NCBI GenBank assembly: GCA_035315885.1
Contig: DATFXM010000104.1
Coordinates: forward strand, 1-61,347
Direction: 5' to 3'
Source of the DNA: DATFXM01 sp035315885
GTDB taxonomy: Bacteria > Acidobacteriota > Blastocatellia > UBA7656
DNA length: 61,347 nucleotides
The notes below the pieces were generated by a model. It had not been told where the DNA came from. It saw only the letters and a list, made by a program, of their open reading frames with translations, and made no database searches. Of this stretch, positions 53,431 through 61,347 are shown one piece after another (position 1 is the first letter of the stretch; each line of letters opens with the position of its first letter). The position numbers were made by a program, and so were the translations under genes.

Positions 53431-56007
53431 TCAGCTCCTTGTCGCTAGTCTCCAGCCTGCTTCAGTCTGAACAAGCACCACTCGGCTTGAAGCCGCTTGA
53501 AGATCAAAGAGGGTTCCATTTACGTTGAGGAGTCTCAGAGACCCTGGCACTGAGATTTCGAGTCTTTCCGCGGCACCGGTTCTGATGTCCAACGCATCGC
53601 CGTTGATGTTGAATGAGAGCCAGGGCACCATGCCGCTGGACTCGATCGAAATTCCATCACTGACGGCAATCCTGGATCCCCTGATCATGCACCCGCGCGA
53701 CAGCCTGCCTCTTTCGAAACGAACCCACGACATCTGACAACTGGCATTCAACAGGCTTGAGCGCGCGTCCTGGTTTTCCGGGCACGCGATGAGGTCAAAC
53801 GAATCGCCGGTGCTGATTGAGTAAACCCCTCTTGCCTGGGAGACCGAGGGCAACCCCGAGTTCCTGGATTGCGGAGTCAGTATGCTGACTATTTGATGCG
53901 CGCCGGCGCCTTCGCTGGTTGCAACGACTGCGGGAGCCCTTCGACGCTGACCATAAACCTGGGAGACCCAGCTTTTTTCTACGGAGACCGCGGTGCCGGC
54001 GAGACTGCCGGTGTCGCTCCGATTGGAGCTCCATATGGACAGACATAGCTTCTCACCTTTCTCCGTGTTTGCTACGACAGTATTCGCCCACGATTTTGCG
54101 GATGCCTCGGGGCCAAGTTGAAATCGAGTTGAATAACGGTGCGGCATCTTGCCGTCAAACCAGTCGCGTACGATGACATAAGCAGACAGCGATGACCGTG
54201 GATCGTTCTTGATATAGAGAATCGATCGAGTGTGGGTGACCGGATCGCTAAGGCGCTGGTATCCATCGTGAGAGCCTTCGAAGTAGGCAAACGCCTGTTC
54301 ACCTATGAACTCGTGGGGCGTTGAGTTTGCGGTTGAAGTCCAGGCGAACGGACCTCCCGTTTCCGACTGACCCTCTCCGTCGACCGACGCAGTACTATGT
54401 GCGAGGCTCGATCGAAACCAGTCTCTTGCCTTCGCGTCGCCGGTGTAGGTGAATGTACCCGGATCAACCACCCACGATATTCCGCGCGCTGAAAACTCGA
54501 GGTTCAGAGAGTCAGCATGCGAGTGGGCGCTGCCCGGCAACCCGTTAGGACCGCAGTGAACCAAGACGAAGCTATCGCGGCTTGTCCAGCCGTCGCGCGC
54601 GATGAAGTAGCCGGTGTCATTGAACGCTCGAGTAAACGCGGGTGGCGCTGCCCCCTCGATTTCGTCGTAGCTATTCAAGGCGGCCTCGCCAACCAGCCAC
54701 AAGAGTTCAGAGGCCGAGCCGGAAGCATGTTTCCAGTCACCGCGCTCGAATAACGTGGCGCCGAGCGCAAGCGTGTCGCGAAAGTCGTCTGATCGCCGAG
54801 CCGCGAGTTTCAACAGACAACCGCCGTCGTCGTCACCTACGAGCGGCGTCGTGCCTTCCGGCCGCGTCATCCACATCAGATGATCGAGCGCGAGCGAGAG
54901 CAGGTGATCAAAGTCGGAGCCGAGCTCGAGGCGCGTAGCGCGAGCAATCAGTTTCAGGTGCAGGCAGAAGTCCGTGGTGTAGCGGTGATAGTACGAAGAT
55001 TGCTCGAAGTATACGCCGTCAGACTTCAAGTGTATGGGCAGTTGTTCGAGGAGAATCGCAAGTCCCTTCAACCGCCATTGGCGGGCGTAGCTCAGGCTGG
55101 GAAGGGCGGCGCTCAGGTACATCAGCCCCAATGCTTCACCAGTCAAATGAGTGTTGGGGCTGAAATAGTTCGAAAGATACGATGAAATGTGACGACCGTG
55201 AGCGATCAGGGACTTCAGCAGTCTTGCGACGAAACTCGAAGTGACTGCCTCGGCATCTATCATCAGATGAAGCGCCCAGAGCCAGGAAATTGCTCTGAGG
55301 GAAACTTCGAGGCTGCTCGACCAGTTGATCCCGCGTCGAAGAGGATTTGCTTCGATCCAGGAAGATGCTTGTTCAATGAATGCTCGAGCGAATTGCTCGT
55401 CGCGAGTAAGCCAGTAAGCCTGCCCAAACGTCACAAAGTGTGAATGCCGGTTAAGCTCCCACGTTATTTTCTTGTCGCCCGCTATTGAGGGGTCGAGATA
55501 ATCGATTGTTGACCAGTGCTGAAGACCTGTACGTTTACCCGAGACCGGCTCAAGGTGCCAGTCGATGGGACTTCCAAAGCTCAACGCGCTGTAACCGAGA
55601 AGGTCGAACTGTCCTTTGATTGCTCTGCGCGCTCGCTCGATGATGGCGTCTCGTTCGGCGGGAAACCTTGCGTCCATAAGGGCGGCGATTGTGTCGTGTT
55701 CGAGTGGGGATGGGAAGAGGCCGGTACGAGCTTCGGCGACTTTTGACGCGTCCGGCGTGGCGACGGCTGCGGATCTGAAGGAAGTAGCGGTAGCGGTCAG
55801 TGCTCGTTCGGTGATTGGGGAGGCGTGCGGTACCGGATGATTCTTGTCCGCGGCTCCGATCGCGCGTTTGAATGCCCGGTCGCTCATCTCACGAGGTGTT
55901 CCGAGGAGTCGCTCGGTAAGTTTTGAGAGCTCTTGACGGGAACGTTCTCGGATTTCTGCAAACCCGCGCCCCCTGAGTTTCTTGATTTTGCCTATTGTCG
56001 CCGCCAT
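53431..56007 (-). CDS. Heparinase II/III family protein (copy 2)
   Basis: 858 residues, longer than copy 1. The N-terminal alpha/alpha toroid has NRHSHFVTFGQAYWLTRDE, NTHLTGEALGLMYLSAALP and FEQSSYYHRYTTDFCLHLKL. The heparinase beta-sandwich has GSAHSHADSLNLEFSARG, SWVVDPGTFTYTGD and SSLAHSTASVDGEGQSE. The last 150 residues are additional beta-rich sequence. No clear signal peptide. It heads the four-gene operon with AsnB, methyltransferase and GT4. As in copy 1 it may edit or release the nascent polymer. Confidence 0.9.
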   Translation of the reverse strand: MAATIGKIKKLRGRGFAEIRERSRQELSKLTERLLGTPREMSDRAFKRAIGAADKNHPVPHASPITERALTATATSFRSAAVATPDASKVAEARTGLFPSPLEHDTIAALMDARFPAERDAIIERARRAIKGQFDLLGYSALSFGSPIDWHLEPVSGKRTGLQHWSTIDYLDPSIAGDKKITWELNRHSHFVTFGQAYWLTRDEQFARAFIEQASSWIEANPLRRGINWSSSLEVSLRAISWLWALHLMIDAEAVTSSFVARLLKSLIAHGRHISSYLSNYFSPNTHLTGEALGLMYLSAALPSLSYARQWRLKGLAILLEQLPIHLKSDGVYFEQSSYYHRYTTDFCLHLKLIARATRLELGSDFDHLLSLALDHLMWMTRPEGTTPLVGDDDGGCLLKLAARRSDDFRDTLALGATLFERGDWKHASGSASELLWLVGEAALNSYDEIEGAAPPAFTRAFNDTGYFIARDGWTSRDSFVLVHCGPNGLPGSAHSHADSLNLEFSARGISWVVDPGTFTYTGDAKARDWFRSSLAHSTASVDGEGQSETGGPFAWTSTANSTPHEFIGEQAFAYFEGSHDGYQRLSDPVTHTRSILYIKNDPRSSLSAYVIVRDWFDGKMPHRYSTRFQLGPEASAKSWANTVVANTEKGEKLCLSIWSSNRSDTGSLAGTAVSVEKSWVSQVYGQRRRAPAVVATSEGAGAHQIVSILTPQSRNSGLPSVSQARGVYSISTGDSFDLIACPENQDARSSLLNASCQMSWVRFERGRLSRGCMIRGSRIAVSDGISIESSGMVPWLSFNINGDALDIRTGAAERLEISVPGSLRLLNVNGTLFDLQAASSRVVLVQTEAGWRLATRS

Positions 56008-56071
56008 ACCGGGAGATCTGCGCCATGAAGGGGTAAATGTTTAAAGGGGTTAGATTACCAGTAGGAAGTGC

Positions 56072-56163
56072 TAAGTGCTGAGTGTTGAGTGCTGAGTACT
56101 GAGTTTTGAAATTTGAAATCTTGAATCTGAAATTTCCAAAGACTCAGCACTCAGCACTTCCCA
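56072..56163. repeat. MITE-like hairpin element with GAAATTTG core
   Basis: TAGGAAGTGCTAAGTGCTGA at the left and ACTCAGCACTCAGCACTTCC at the right are inverted. The core is TTTGAAATTTGAAATCTTGA. It lies between the divergent heparinase and tricorn genes. The ends agree with those at 25801 (TAGGAAGTGC) and 35752-35764 (GCACTTCCTATTG). Confidence 0.82.
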
Positions 56164-56235
56164 TTGCTCCGGTGGGCGCTGACGTGATACTACTTCACCT
56201 CTCAGTGGGCTCACCTTTTCTTTCCGGAGGCAAAC

Positions 56236-59200
56236 ATGTCAATCCTTCGCCTTGCGTCCTCAGATCGCTTCACGTCTGTTTTCCGAGCGCGTGCCCTGAA
56301 AGTGCTTGCGTTGTTTTCAGGCGTAGTCCTCGCAGCGACCTCTCTAATCCCATCTTTCACTACGCGCGCAGCGGCATTGGATAGCGCTGTCCCAAGCTCG
56401 ACGCCGAACGGCAACTCAACTCGTCTGTTGAGGTCTCCAACGGTGAGCGCAACGCACATAGCGTTCGCCTATGCGAACAACATCTGGATTGTCGAACGCT
56501 CAGGAGGGATGGCTCGCCGGCTTACCAGCTTCCAGGGTCAAAGCCTCAACCCGCACTTCTCACCCGACGGGAAGTGGGTCGCGTTCAGCGGCGAATACGC
56601 AGGGAATACCGACGTTTACGTAGTGCCGTCCGAAGGCGGCGAACCGAGGCGATTGACTTGGCATCCCGGACCGGATCTTGTGCAGGGTTGGACCCCAGAT
56701 GGCAAATCGGTGATGTTTTCATCCGGTCGCGCGACTCTCGCGCCCAACCCGGCTCCTCGCTTCTGGACAGTTCCGGCCGAAGGCGGAGTCGAGCAACCGA
56801 TGCCATTGCCACGAGGTTACCAGGGCAAGATCTCTGCCGACGGCGCTCGCATCGCGTATCGAATGAACAACTCGTGGGACGAGGAGCGGCGCAACTATCG
56901 CGGCGGACAGAACCGGCCAATCTGGATCGTAGACCTCAAGACCTTCGACCTTGTATCGCCTCCCTGGACCGACTCAAAAGATGTCGACCCGGTGTGGGTC
57001 GGCGACTCGGTGTACTTCATATCTGATCGCGACGGAGTGGCAAACGTGTGGAACTACGATACGAGATCGAAGAAGCTTACGCAGCTAACGCGCTTCAGCG
57101 ACTTCGACGTCAAGTCTATGGACTCCGGCGGGGGCGCAGTGGTCTTTGAGCAGGCGGGTTATATTCACGAGCTGGATCCGAAGAGCGGCAAGGAGCACGT
57201 CGTGAACATCACCGCCGCCGGCGACTTTCCGTGGATGATGCCGCGTTGGGAAGACGTCACAAACCGAATGACCAACATTGCGCTGTCGCCGACTGGCAAG
57301 CGCGTCGTCGTCGAGGCGCGAGGTGAAATCTTCACGATACCGGCCGAGAAGGGTGACGTCAGAAACCTCAGCCATTCGAGCGGCTCCGCGGAACGCGATC
57401 CGGCATGGTCGCCGGACGGCAAGTACGTTTCGTACTTCAGTGATAAGTCGGGAGAGTACAAGCTGGTGATCGAGCAGCAGGACGGTCTCGCTCCTGCCCG
57501 CGAAGTCGCGCTCCAGCATCCGAGCCACTACTACACACCGTCATGGTCTCCGGACTCGAAGAAACTTGTGTTCACCGACACTAACCTTCACGTGCTGGTT
57601 CTGGATGTAGCGAGCGGACAGACCAAAGTGGTTGGAAACGATCCATGGATGGTGCCTCAACGCACGCTGAATCCGGTGTGGAGCCCCGACTCGAAATGGG
57701 TCGCGTACTCGAGCCGGCTCAGGTCTCTCTATCACGCGATCTTTGTTAGCAACGTAGAGACCGGCGAAACCAAACAGATCACCGATGGGCTGGCAGACTC
57801 GGTTTGGCCGGTGTGGGACGCGAGCGGAAAGTATCTGTGGTTCCTCGCTTCAACGGATTTCGGACTCAGATCGCAGTGGCTGGACATGACGTCTTATGAT
57901 CACGACGAGAACTTCGGGTTGTACCTGGCGGTTTTGAAGAAGGGAGAGCCGAGTCCTTTGCTGCCCGAGAGTGACGAGGACAAAGGCGTAGGCAGCGCTC
58001 CACCTCCCGGAGGACAAGGCAGAGGTCCGCGAGGCGGCGATGCTTCGGCGAGTCAAGGCGCGGCCGATGGTGCTCAAAATGATCAGCCTGCGCAGGCGGA
58101 CCGCCGTCCGAGGCCGCCGGTGACTGTGCAGATTGATTTTGACGGACTGCAGCAGCGCACGATCAACGTTCCGGGGGTTCCCGAGCGGCAGTATTCGCAG
58201 CTGAAGGCTGGCGCGCCGGGATCGGTGTACTACCTCGAGGCCTCGGCGGGACGAGGGCGCGGAGGGCCGGGAGGTCCGCCGCCCGGCAGCGAATTGTTCA
58301 GATATCGACTGAGCGATCGGCGCGCGGCAATGTTTGCGAACTCGGTTGCGGACTACGAGGTGAGTGCCGACGGACACAAGTTGCTGTACCGCACGCCGGG
58401 AGCTTTTGGAGGCGGTCGCGGTGCGGCGGCGGCGGGAGCCGGGGCGCCGGTGCCGGCTCTTTTCCTTGTAGATGCAGATCGCAATCCTCCGACCGCTGGT
58501 CAAGGACGAATGAATGTCTCGTTGCGGATGTACCTGGAGCCACGGGAGGAGTTCAAACAGATCTTCAACGAGGGATGGCGCAACCAGCGTGACTATCTGT
58601 ATGTGCCGAATATGCACGGCACGGACTGGGCCCGAGACAAGCAGATGTACGGAGAGCTGTTGCCGTACGTAAACCATCGAGCCGACCTCAACTATCTGCT
58701 CGATATGATGGGTGCGGAGATCGCGATCGGGCACTCCTACGTGCGGGGCGGCGACATGCCCGATGTGCCGCCGAATGTTGGAGGCCTGCTTGGTGCCGAT
58801 TTCACGATCGACAACGGGCGCTACAAGATCACCAGGATCTACGCGAGCGAGAGTTGGAATCCGGAGTTAAGAGCGCCGTTGGCGGCACCGGGTGTCGAGG
58901 TTTCGGTTGGCGACTATGTCCTTGCGATCAACGGAATGGAGTTGAAGGCTCCGGACAACATCTATCGACTGCTTGATGGCACTGCGAATCGACAGACGGC
59001 CCTTACGGTAAGCGACAAGCCCGCACTGGAAGGGGCGCGGCAGATTGTAGTCGTGCCGGTAACAAACGAGCAGGGACTGCGTACTCGCGCCTGGGTCGAA
59101 GACAACCGCCGACTGGTGGATAAGTTGTCGGATGGGCAGCTTGCTTATGTTTACCTGCCCAATACCGGACAACCGGGTTATTCGAGCTTCAATCGCTATT

Positions 59201-59766
59201 ACTTTGCTCAGCAGGACAAGAAAGGCGCGATAATCGACGAGCGCTTCAACGGCGGTGGATCGGCAGCCGACTACATCATCGATGTCCTGCAGAGAGACTT
59301 CGATGGCTACTTCAACAACGTAGCGGGTGATCGTTACCCGTTCACCAGTCCTTCGGCTGGAATCTGGGGACCGAAGGTAATGGTCATAAACGAGATGGCG
59401 GGATCAGGTGGAGACCTCATGCCCTACATGTTCAAACGCAGGAAGATTGGAGTGCTGGTGGGGAAGCGCACGTGGGGAGGTTTAGTGCACACGGCGGACA
59501 CGCCACAGTTTGTCGATGGCGGCTCGATGATTGCGCCGCGCGGTGGATTCTTTACGCGTGACAATCGCTGGGCGGTTGAAAACGAGGGCGTCGGACCTGA
59601 TATAGACATTGAGAACTGGCCGAAGGACGTTATTGCCGGTCACGATCTCCAGCTCGAGCGCGCGGTGCAGGAGGCGATGAAGATGTTGAAGGAGCACCCT
59701 GTCGATCGCGCGACCAAGGAGCCGCCCTCTCCCACCTGGGGACGACGGAAGAATTCTGACAATTAG
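56236..59766 (+). CDS. Tricorn-like S41 family peptidase
   Basis: A 1176-residue exported protein with GGAGG before the ATG and a signal region (VLALFSGVVLAATSLIP). Residues about 65-560 are WD40/TolB-like propellers with repeated PHFSPDGKWVAFSGE- and PAWSPDGKYVSYFSD-type blades. A Gly/Gln/Pro-rich linker spans about 590-640, and further propeller, C1 and PDZ-like parts (GVEVSVGDYVLAING) precede the C-terminal S41 protease domain. The nucleophile is Ser1057 in NEMAGSGGDLMPYMF. It degrades peptides in the periplasm or outside. The long glycine-rich insertions are normal for bacterial relatives. Confidence 0.93.
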   Translation: MSILRLASSDRFTSVFRARALKVLALFSGVVLAATSLIPSFTTRAAALDSAVPSSTPNGNSTRLLRSPTVSATHIAFAYANNIWIVERSGGMARRLTSFQGQSLNPHFSPDGKWVAFSGEYAGNTDVYVVPSEGGEPRRLTWHPGPDLVQGWTPDGKSVMFSSGRATLAPNPAPRFWTVPAEGGVEQPMPLPRGYQGKISADGARIAYRMNNSWDEERRNYRGGQNRPIWIVDLKTFDLVSPPWTDSKDVDPVWVGDSVYFISDRDGVANVWNYDTRSKKLTQLTRFSDFDVKSMDSGGGAVVFEQAGYIHELDPKSGKEHVVNITAAGDFPWMMPRWEDVTNRMTNIALSPTGKRVVVEARGEIFTIPAEKGDVRNLSHSSGSAERDPAWSPDGKYVSYFSDKSGEYKLVIEQQDGLAPAREVALQHPSHYYTPSWSPDSKKLVFTDTNLHVLVLDVASGQTKVVGNDPWMVPQRTLNPVWSPDSKWVAYSSRLRSLYHAIFVSNVETGETKQITDGLADSVWPVWDASGKYLWFLASTDFGLRSQWLDMTSYDHDENFGLYLAVLKKGEPSPLLPESDEDKGVGSAPPPGGQGRGPRGGDASASQGAADGAQNDQPAQADRRPRPPVTVQIDFDGLQQRTINVPGVPERQYSQLKAGAPGSVYYLEASAGRGRGGPGGPPPGSELFRYRLSDRRAAMFANSVADYEVSADGHKLLYRTPGAFGGGRGAAAAGAGAPVPALFLVDADRNPPTAGQGRMNVSLRMYLEPREEFKQIFNEGWRNQRDYLYVPNMHGTDWARDKQMYGELLPYVNHRADLNYLLDMMGAEIAIGHSYVRGGDMPDVPPNVGGLLGADFTIDNGRYKITRIYASESWNPELRAPLAAPGVEVSVGDYVLAINGMELKAPDNIYRLLDGTANRQTALTVSDKPALEGARQIVVVPVTNEQGLRTRAWVEDNRRLVDKLSDGQLAYVYLPNTGQPGYSSFNRYYFAQQDKKGAIIDERFNGGGSAADYIIDVLQRDFDGYFNNVAGDRYPFTSPSAGIWGPKVMVINEMAGSGGDLMPYMFKRRKIGVLVGKRTWGGLVHTADTPQFVDGGSMIAPRGGFFTRDNRWAVENEGVGPDIDIENWPKDVIAGHDLQLERAVQEAMKMLKEHPVDRATKEPPSPTWGRRKNSDN

Positions 59767-59897
59767 TCGATCTTGTAAGCCGAATTTGATTACTGCGGAG
59801 TTGGAGTCCGGGCCCGTTCAGATAGTTGACTAAGCGATTTGACGTTCATGCAACGGGCAAAGTTTTTCGCGCAAAGAGCGCAAAGCCTTCAAAACAC

Positions 59898-59940
59898 CGA
59901 AAGCCCAAGGGCCGCTGGCTGGCGACCCCTCGGGCTTTCG
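59898..59940. terminator. Hairpin terminator between convergent genes
   Basis: CGAAAGCCC (59898-59906) pairs with GGGCTTTCG (59932-59940), with an inner GGG/CCC pair set. On the minus strand it is followed by GTGTTTT, so it most likely ends the Gln-rich gene. It could also stop the peptidase transcript. Confidence 0.65.
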
Positions 59941-59984
59941 TTTCCCAACACGTTATTGTTTCAACTCACCATGCGCTATCAGCA

Positions 59985-61127
59985 CTATCTGAGTGACTGC
60001 AACGCAAGGATCGTCTGCAGGATTCCTGACAAGATTCCACCGTTCAGCGAGCCGTAGTGAGTTCGCCCGTAGAAACCATCCTCGTATCCGCGACGGAATC
60101 CTTCACGGAAGTAGTACTGGTATTCAGCGAAGCTAACGTACCCGCTGTATCCGTAGCTGCCATCTTCAAACGCGAACGAATCCTGGAAACCGTAACTCCA
60201 GCGGTCAAGCCGGTCCGACCGGCCAGCGCGGAAGCCCTCTGCGTATCCGTATCTGACCGCCTGCCGCAACTCGTCAGCCGCGAATCGGCTTACCTCATAG
60301 TATTGGCCGGTGTGATAGTACCGATAGACCGGAGGTCCGTAGACGAATCGGAACGTGTTCAACCGCACCCGATCACGACGGAGGTGGTCCAGATAATCTC
60401 GCTGGAACTGCCATTGCGCTATTCGGTTCTGCTGTCTCAGGAACGCCTCACGCTGCTCAGCCGCCCGCTGTTGCTGGTCCAGTCGCTGCCTGAACGTGTT
60501 TATTCGCTGCTGCTGTTCAACCTGCAGCTGTCTTTGCCGCTGCAGGGTTGCTTGCTGCCCCAACGCCCGCTGCTGGTCAATCCGAGTTTGCTCCTGCGCA
60601 CGTTCAAGACGCTTCTGTTCTCTTACCTGTTGTTTTTGGAGTCTTCTCTGCTGGTCGGTCTGAACCTGAGCCTGTCGCTGCTGCTCAATCTGAGCCTGCC
60701 GCTGCTGCTGTTGCTGTTGCTGAGCTGCCTGATTCTGAGCCTGTCGCTGTCTCTCCATCTGGAGACGCTGCTGCTGCTCCTGTTGAGCACGCATGTCACG
60801 TTGACGCTGCTGCTCCTGTTGAGCACGCATGTCGCGTTGACGCTGCTGCTGCTCGAGCTTCATCTGGCGCTGCTGATCCTCCTGGGCTCTTTGCTGTTGT
60901 GCACGTTGCTGTTGGACCTGTTGCTGCTGCGCCTTCTGAGGCTGTTGGGCTTGCTGTTGTGACTGTTTCTCTGCGCGCTTCTCTGCCTTGCGTTGTTGCT
61001 TGCTGTTATCCTGTTGTTGCTTGCTGTTATCCTGTGGCAAAGCGCTCGCGCCAATGGTCAGAGCCGGCGTCAATAGTGCCGCGGTGACCAATGCGATTAT
61101 CGTTTTGTTGTATAAACTGTTTGCCAT
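59985..61127 (-). CDS. Gln-rich secreted protein with aromatic C-terminal repeats
   Basis: About 380 residues from the ATG at 61127, with AAGGAGG at the right distance. A signal peptide ends near IGASALPQ. Residues about 30-240 are nearly all Gln, Arg, Lys, Ala and Met, including a perfect repeat of RQRDMRAQQEQQ, and would form a long charged helix. The last 120 residues carry GYAEGFRAGRSDR, FREGFRRGYEDGFYGR and many Tyr/Phe. No family recognised. An envelope or extracellular scaffold role is possible. The Leu-rich reading on the other strand is its antisense shadow. Confidence 0.75.
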   Translation of the reverse strand: MANSLYNKTIIALVTAALLTPALTIGASALPQDNSKQQQDNSKQQRKAEKRAEKQSQQQAQQPQKAQQQQVQQQRAQQQRAQEDQQRQMKLEQQQRQRDMRAQQEQQRQRDMRAQQEQQQRLQMERQRQAQNQAAQQQQQQQRQAQIEQQRQAQVQTDQQRRLQKQQVREQKRLERAQEQTRIDQQRALGQQATLQRQRQLQVEQQQRINTFRQRLDQQQRAAEQREAFLRQQNRIAQWQFQRDYLDHLRRDRVRLNTFRFVYGPPVYRYYHTGQYYEVSRFAADELRQAVRYGYAEGFRAGRSDRLDRWSYGFQDSFAFEDGSYGYSGYVSFAEYQYYFREGFRRGYEDGFYGRTHYGSLNGGILSGILQTILALQSLR

Positions 61128-61307
61128 AAAAACCTCCTTCAATACGGATCAACAAACCTCCAGTGGTCTATCCGTACTGCTTCCGGCAATTGAACTTGCA
61201 AGACCAATGCCAGGGCGGTAACTTCAGTTATTGTGTGAGATCTCAGGCGCGCTATCGGGTTCGTGAGGCACTGTTTACTGCGCGTACAGACGTTTTGGTG
61301 TGTGCGT

Positions 61308-61331
61308 GCGCGGTAGGCAGTAGGCAGTAGG
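61308..61331. repeat. GCAGTAGGC repeat copy
   Basis: GCGGTAGGCAGTAGGCAGTA near the window end; same family as 33098-33160. Nothing else was recognised in the 200 bases upstream of the Gln-rich gene. Confidence 0.8.
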
Positions 61332-61347
61332 TTGGATTCTCTTTCAT

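Noticed and set aside
60057..60962. A 301-residue Leu-rich reading frame on the plus strand
   Set aside because: It is the complement of the Gln-codon-rich secreted protein gene; CAG codons read as CTG on the other strand. No ribosome site and no family features.

Overview
The window looks like a chromosomal piece of an Acidobacteriota genome, possibly class Blastocatellia. That placement is an inference from gene content: a DUF1800/DUF1501 pair, a tricorn-like S41 peptidase, a cytochrome-plus-copper-monooxygenase fusion, an N-terminal domain that I recall as common in Acidobacteria (29190-30689), and abundant low-complexity intergenic repeats. No rRNA or tRNA gene was recognised, so the taxonomy cannot be fixed from the sequence alone.

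Layout. (1) 79-13204, plus strand: a surface glycan locus with a polymerase-like membrane protein, a GT4 transferase, AsnB, heparinase II/III, a GT4 fused to a phosphoglycosyl transferase, then PglD-, PglE- and PglF-like enzymes and RfbC. The enzymes match a UDP-di-N-acetylbacillosamine-type route that loads the sugar on a lipid carrier. (2) 13292-16281: a FecR-like exported protein, a zinc-ribbon membrane protein, a VirB9-like exported protein and a lytic transglycosylase. (3) 16436-19937: an inositol-type oxidoreductase / GNAT / sugar isomerase operon on the minus strand, divergent from a medium-chain dehydrogenase. (4) 20224-22924: the DUF1800/DUF1501 pair. (5) 22925-24735: a RAYT-type transposase between two inverted arrays of palindromic repeats, inside an intergenic space edged by CTCAGCACT repeats. 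(6) 24716-32895, minus strand: a GH20 hexosaminidase, a membrane protein with the uncharacterised N-terminal domain, and a complete carbohydrate ABC importer, suggesting amino-sugar oligosaccharide use. (7) 33497-35568: groES-groEL with a perfect CIRCE and a good promoter. (8) 35820-46583: a glycine-zipper protein, nrfHA, gpmA-pgm, a copper/heme protein, a VanX-like dipeptidase, TrxC, a PQQ dehydrogenase and a double cyclophilin. (9) 46651-56007, minus strand: a second exopolysaccharide cluster (heparinase, AsnB, methyltransferase, GT4, AlgD-like dehydrogenase, ExeA-like ATPase). (10) 56236-61127: the tricorn-like peptidase and a Gln-rich secreted protein.

The most unusual signal is noncoding. 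Several families of short tandem repeats (CTCAGCACT, CTCAGAACT, GCAGTAGGC, GAAATTTGAAATC and the larger GGGCGAATGGGCGA palindrome) occupy intergenic spaces, usually as inverted pairs that could fold. They repeatedly touch stop codons, and in some cases supply the last codons and the stop. At 42327-42430 one long hairpin contains the final Lys-Phe-stop codons of two unrelated convergent genes. The ABC ATPase gene lies between two copies of one element: one copy gives the A of its ATG, the other its last residues and stop.
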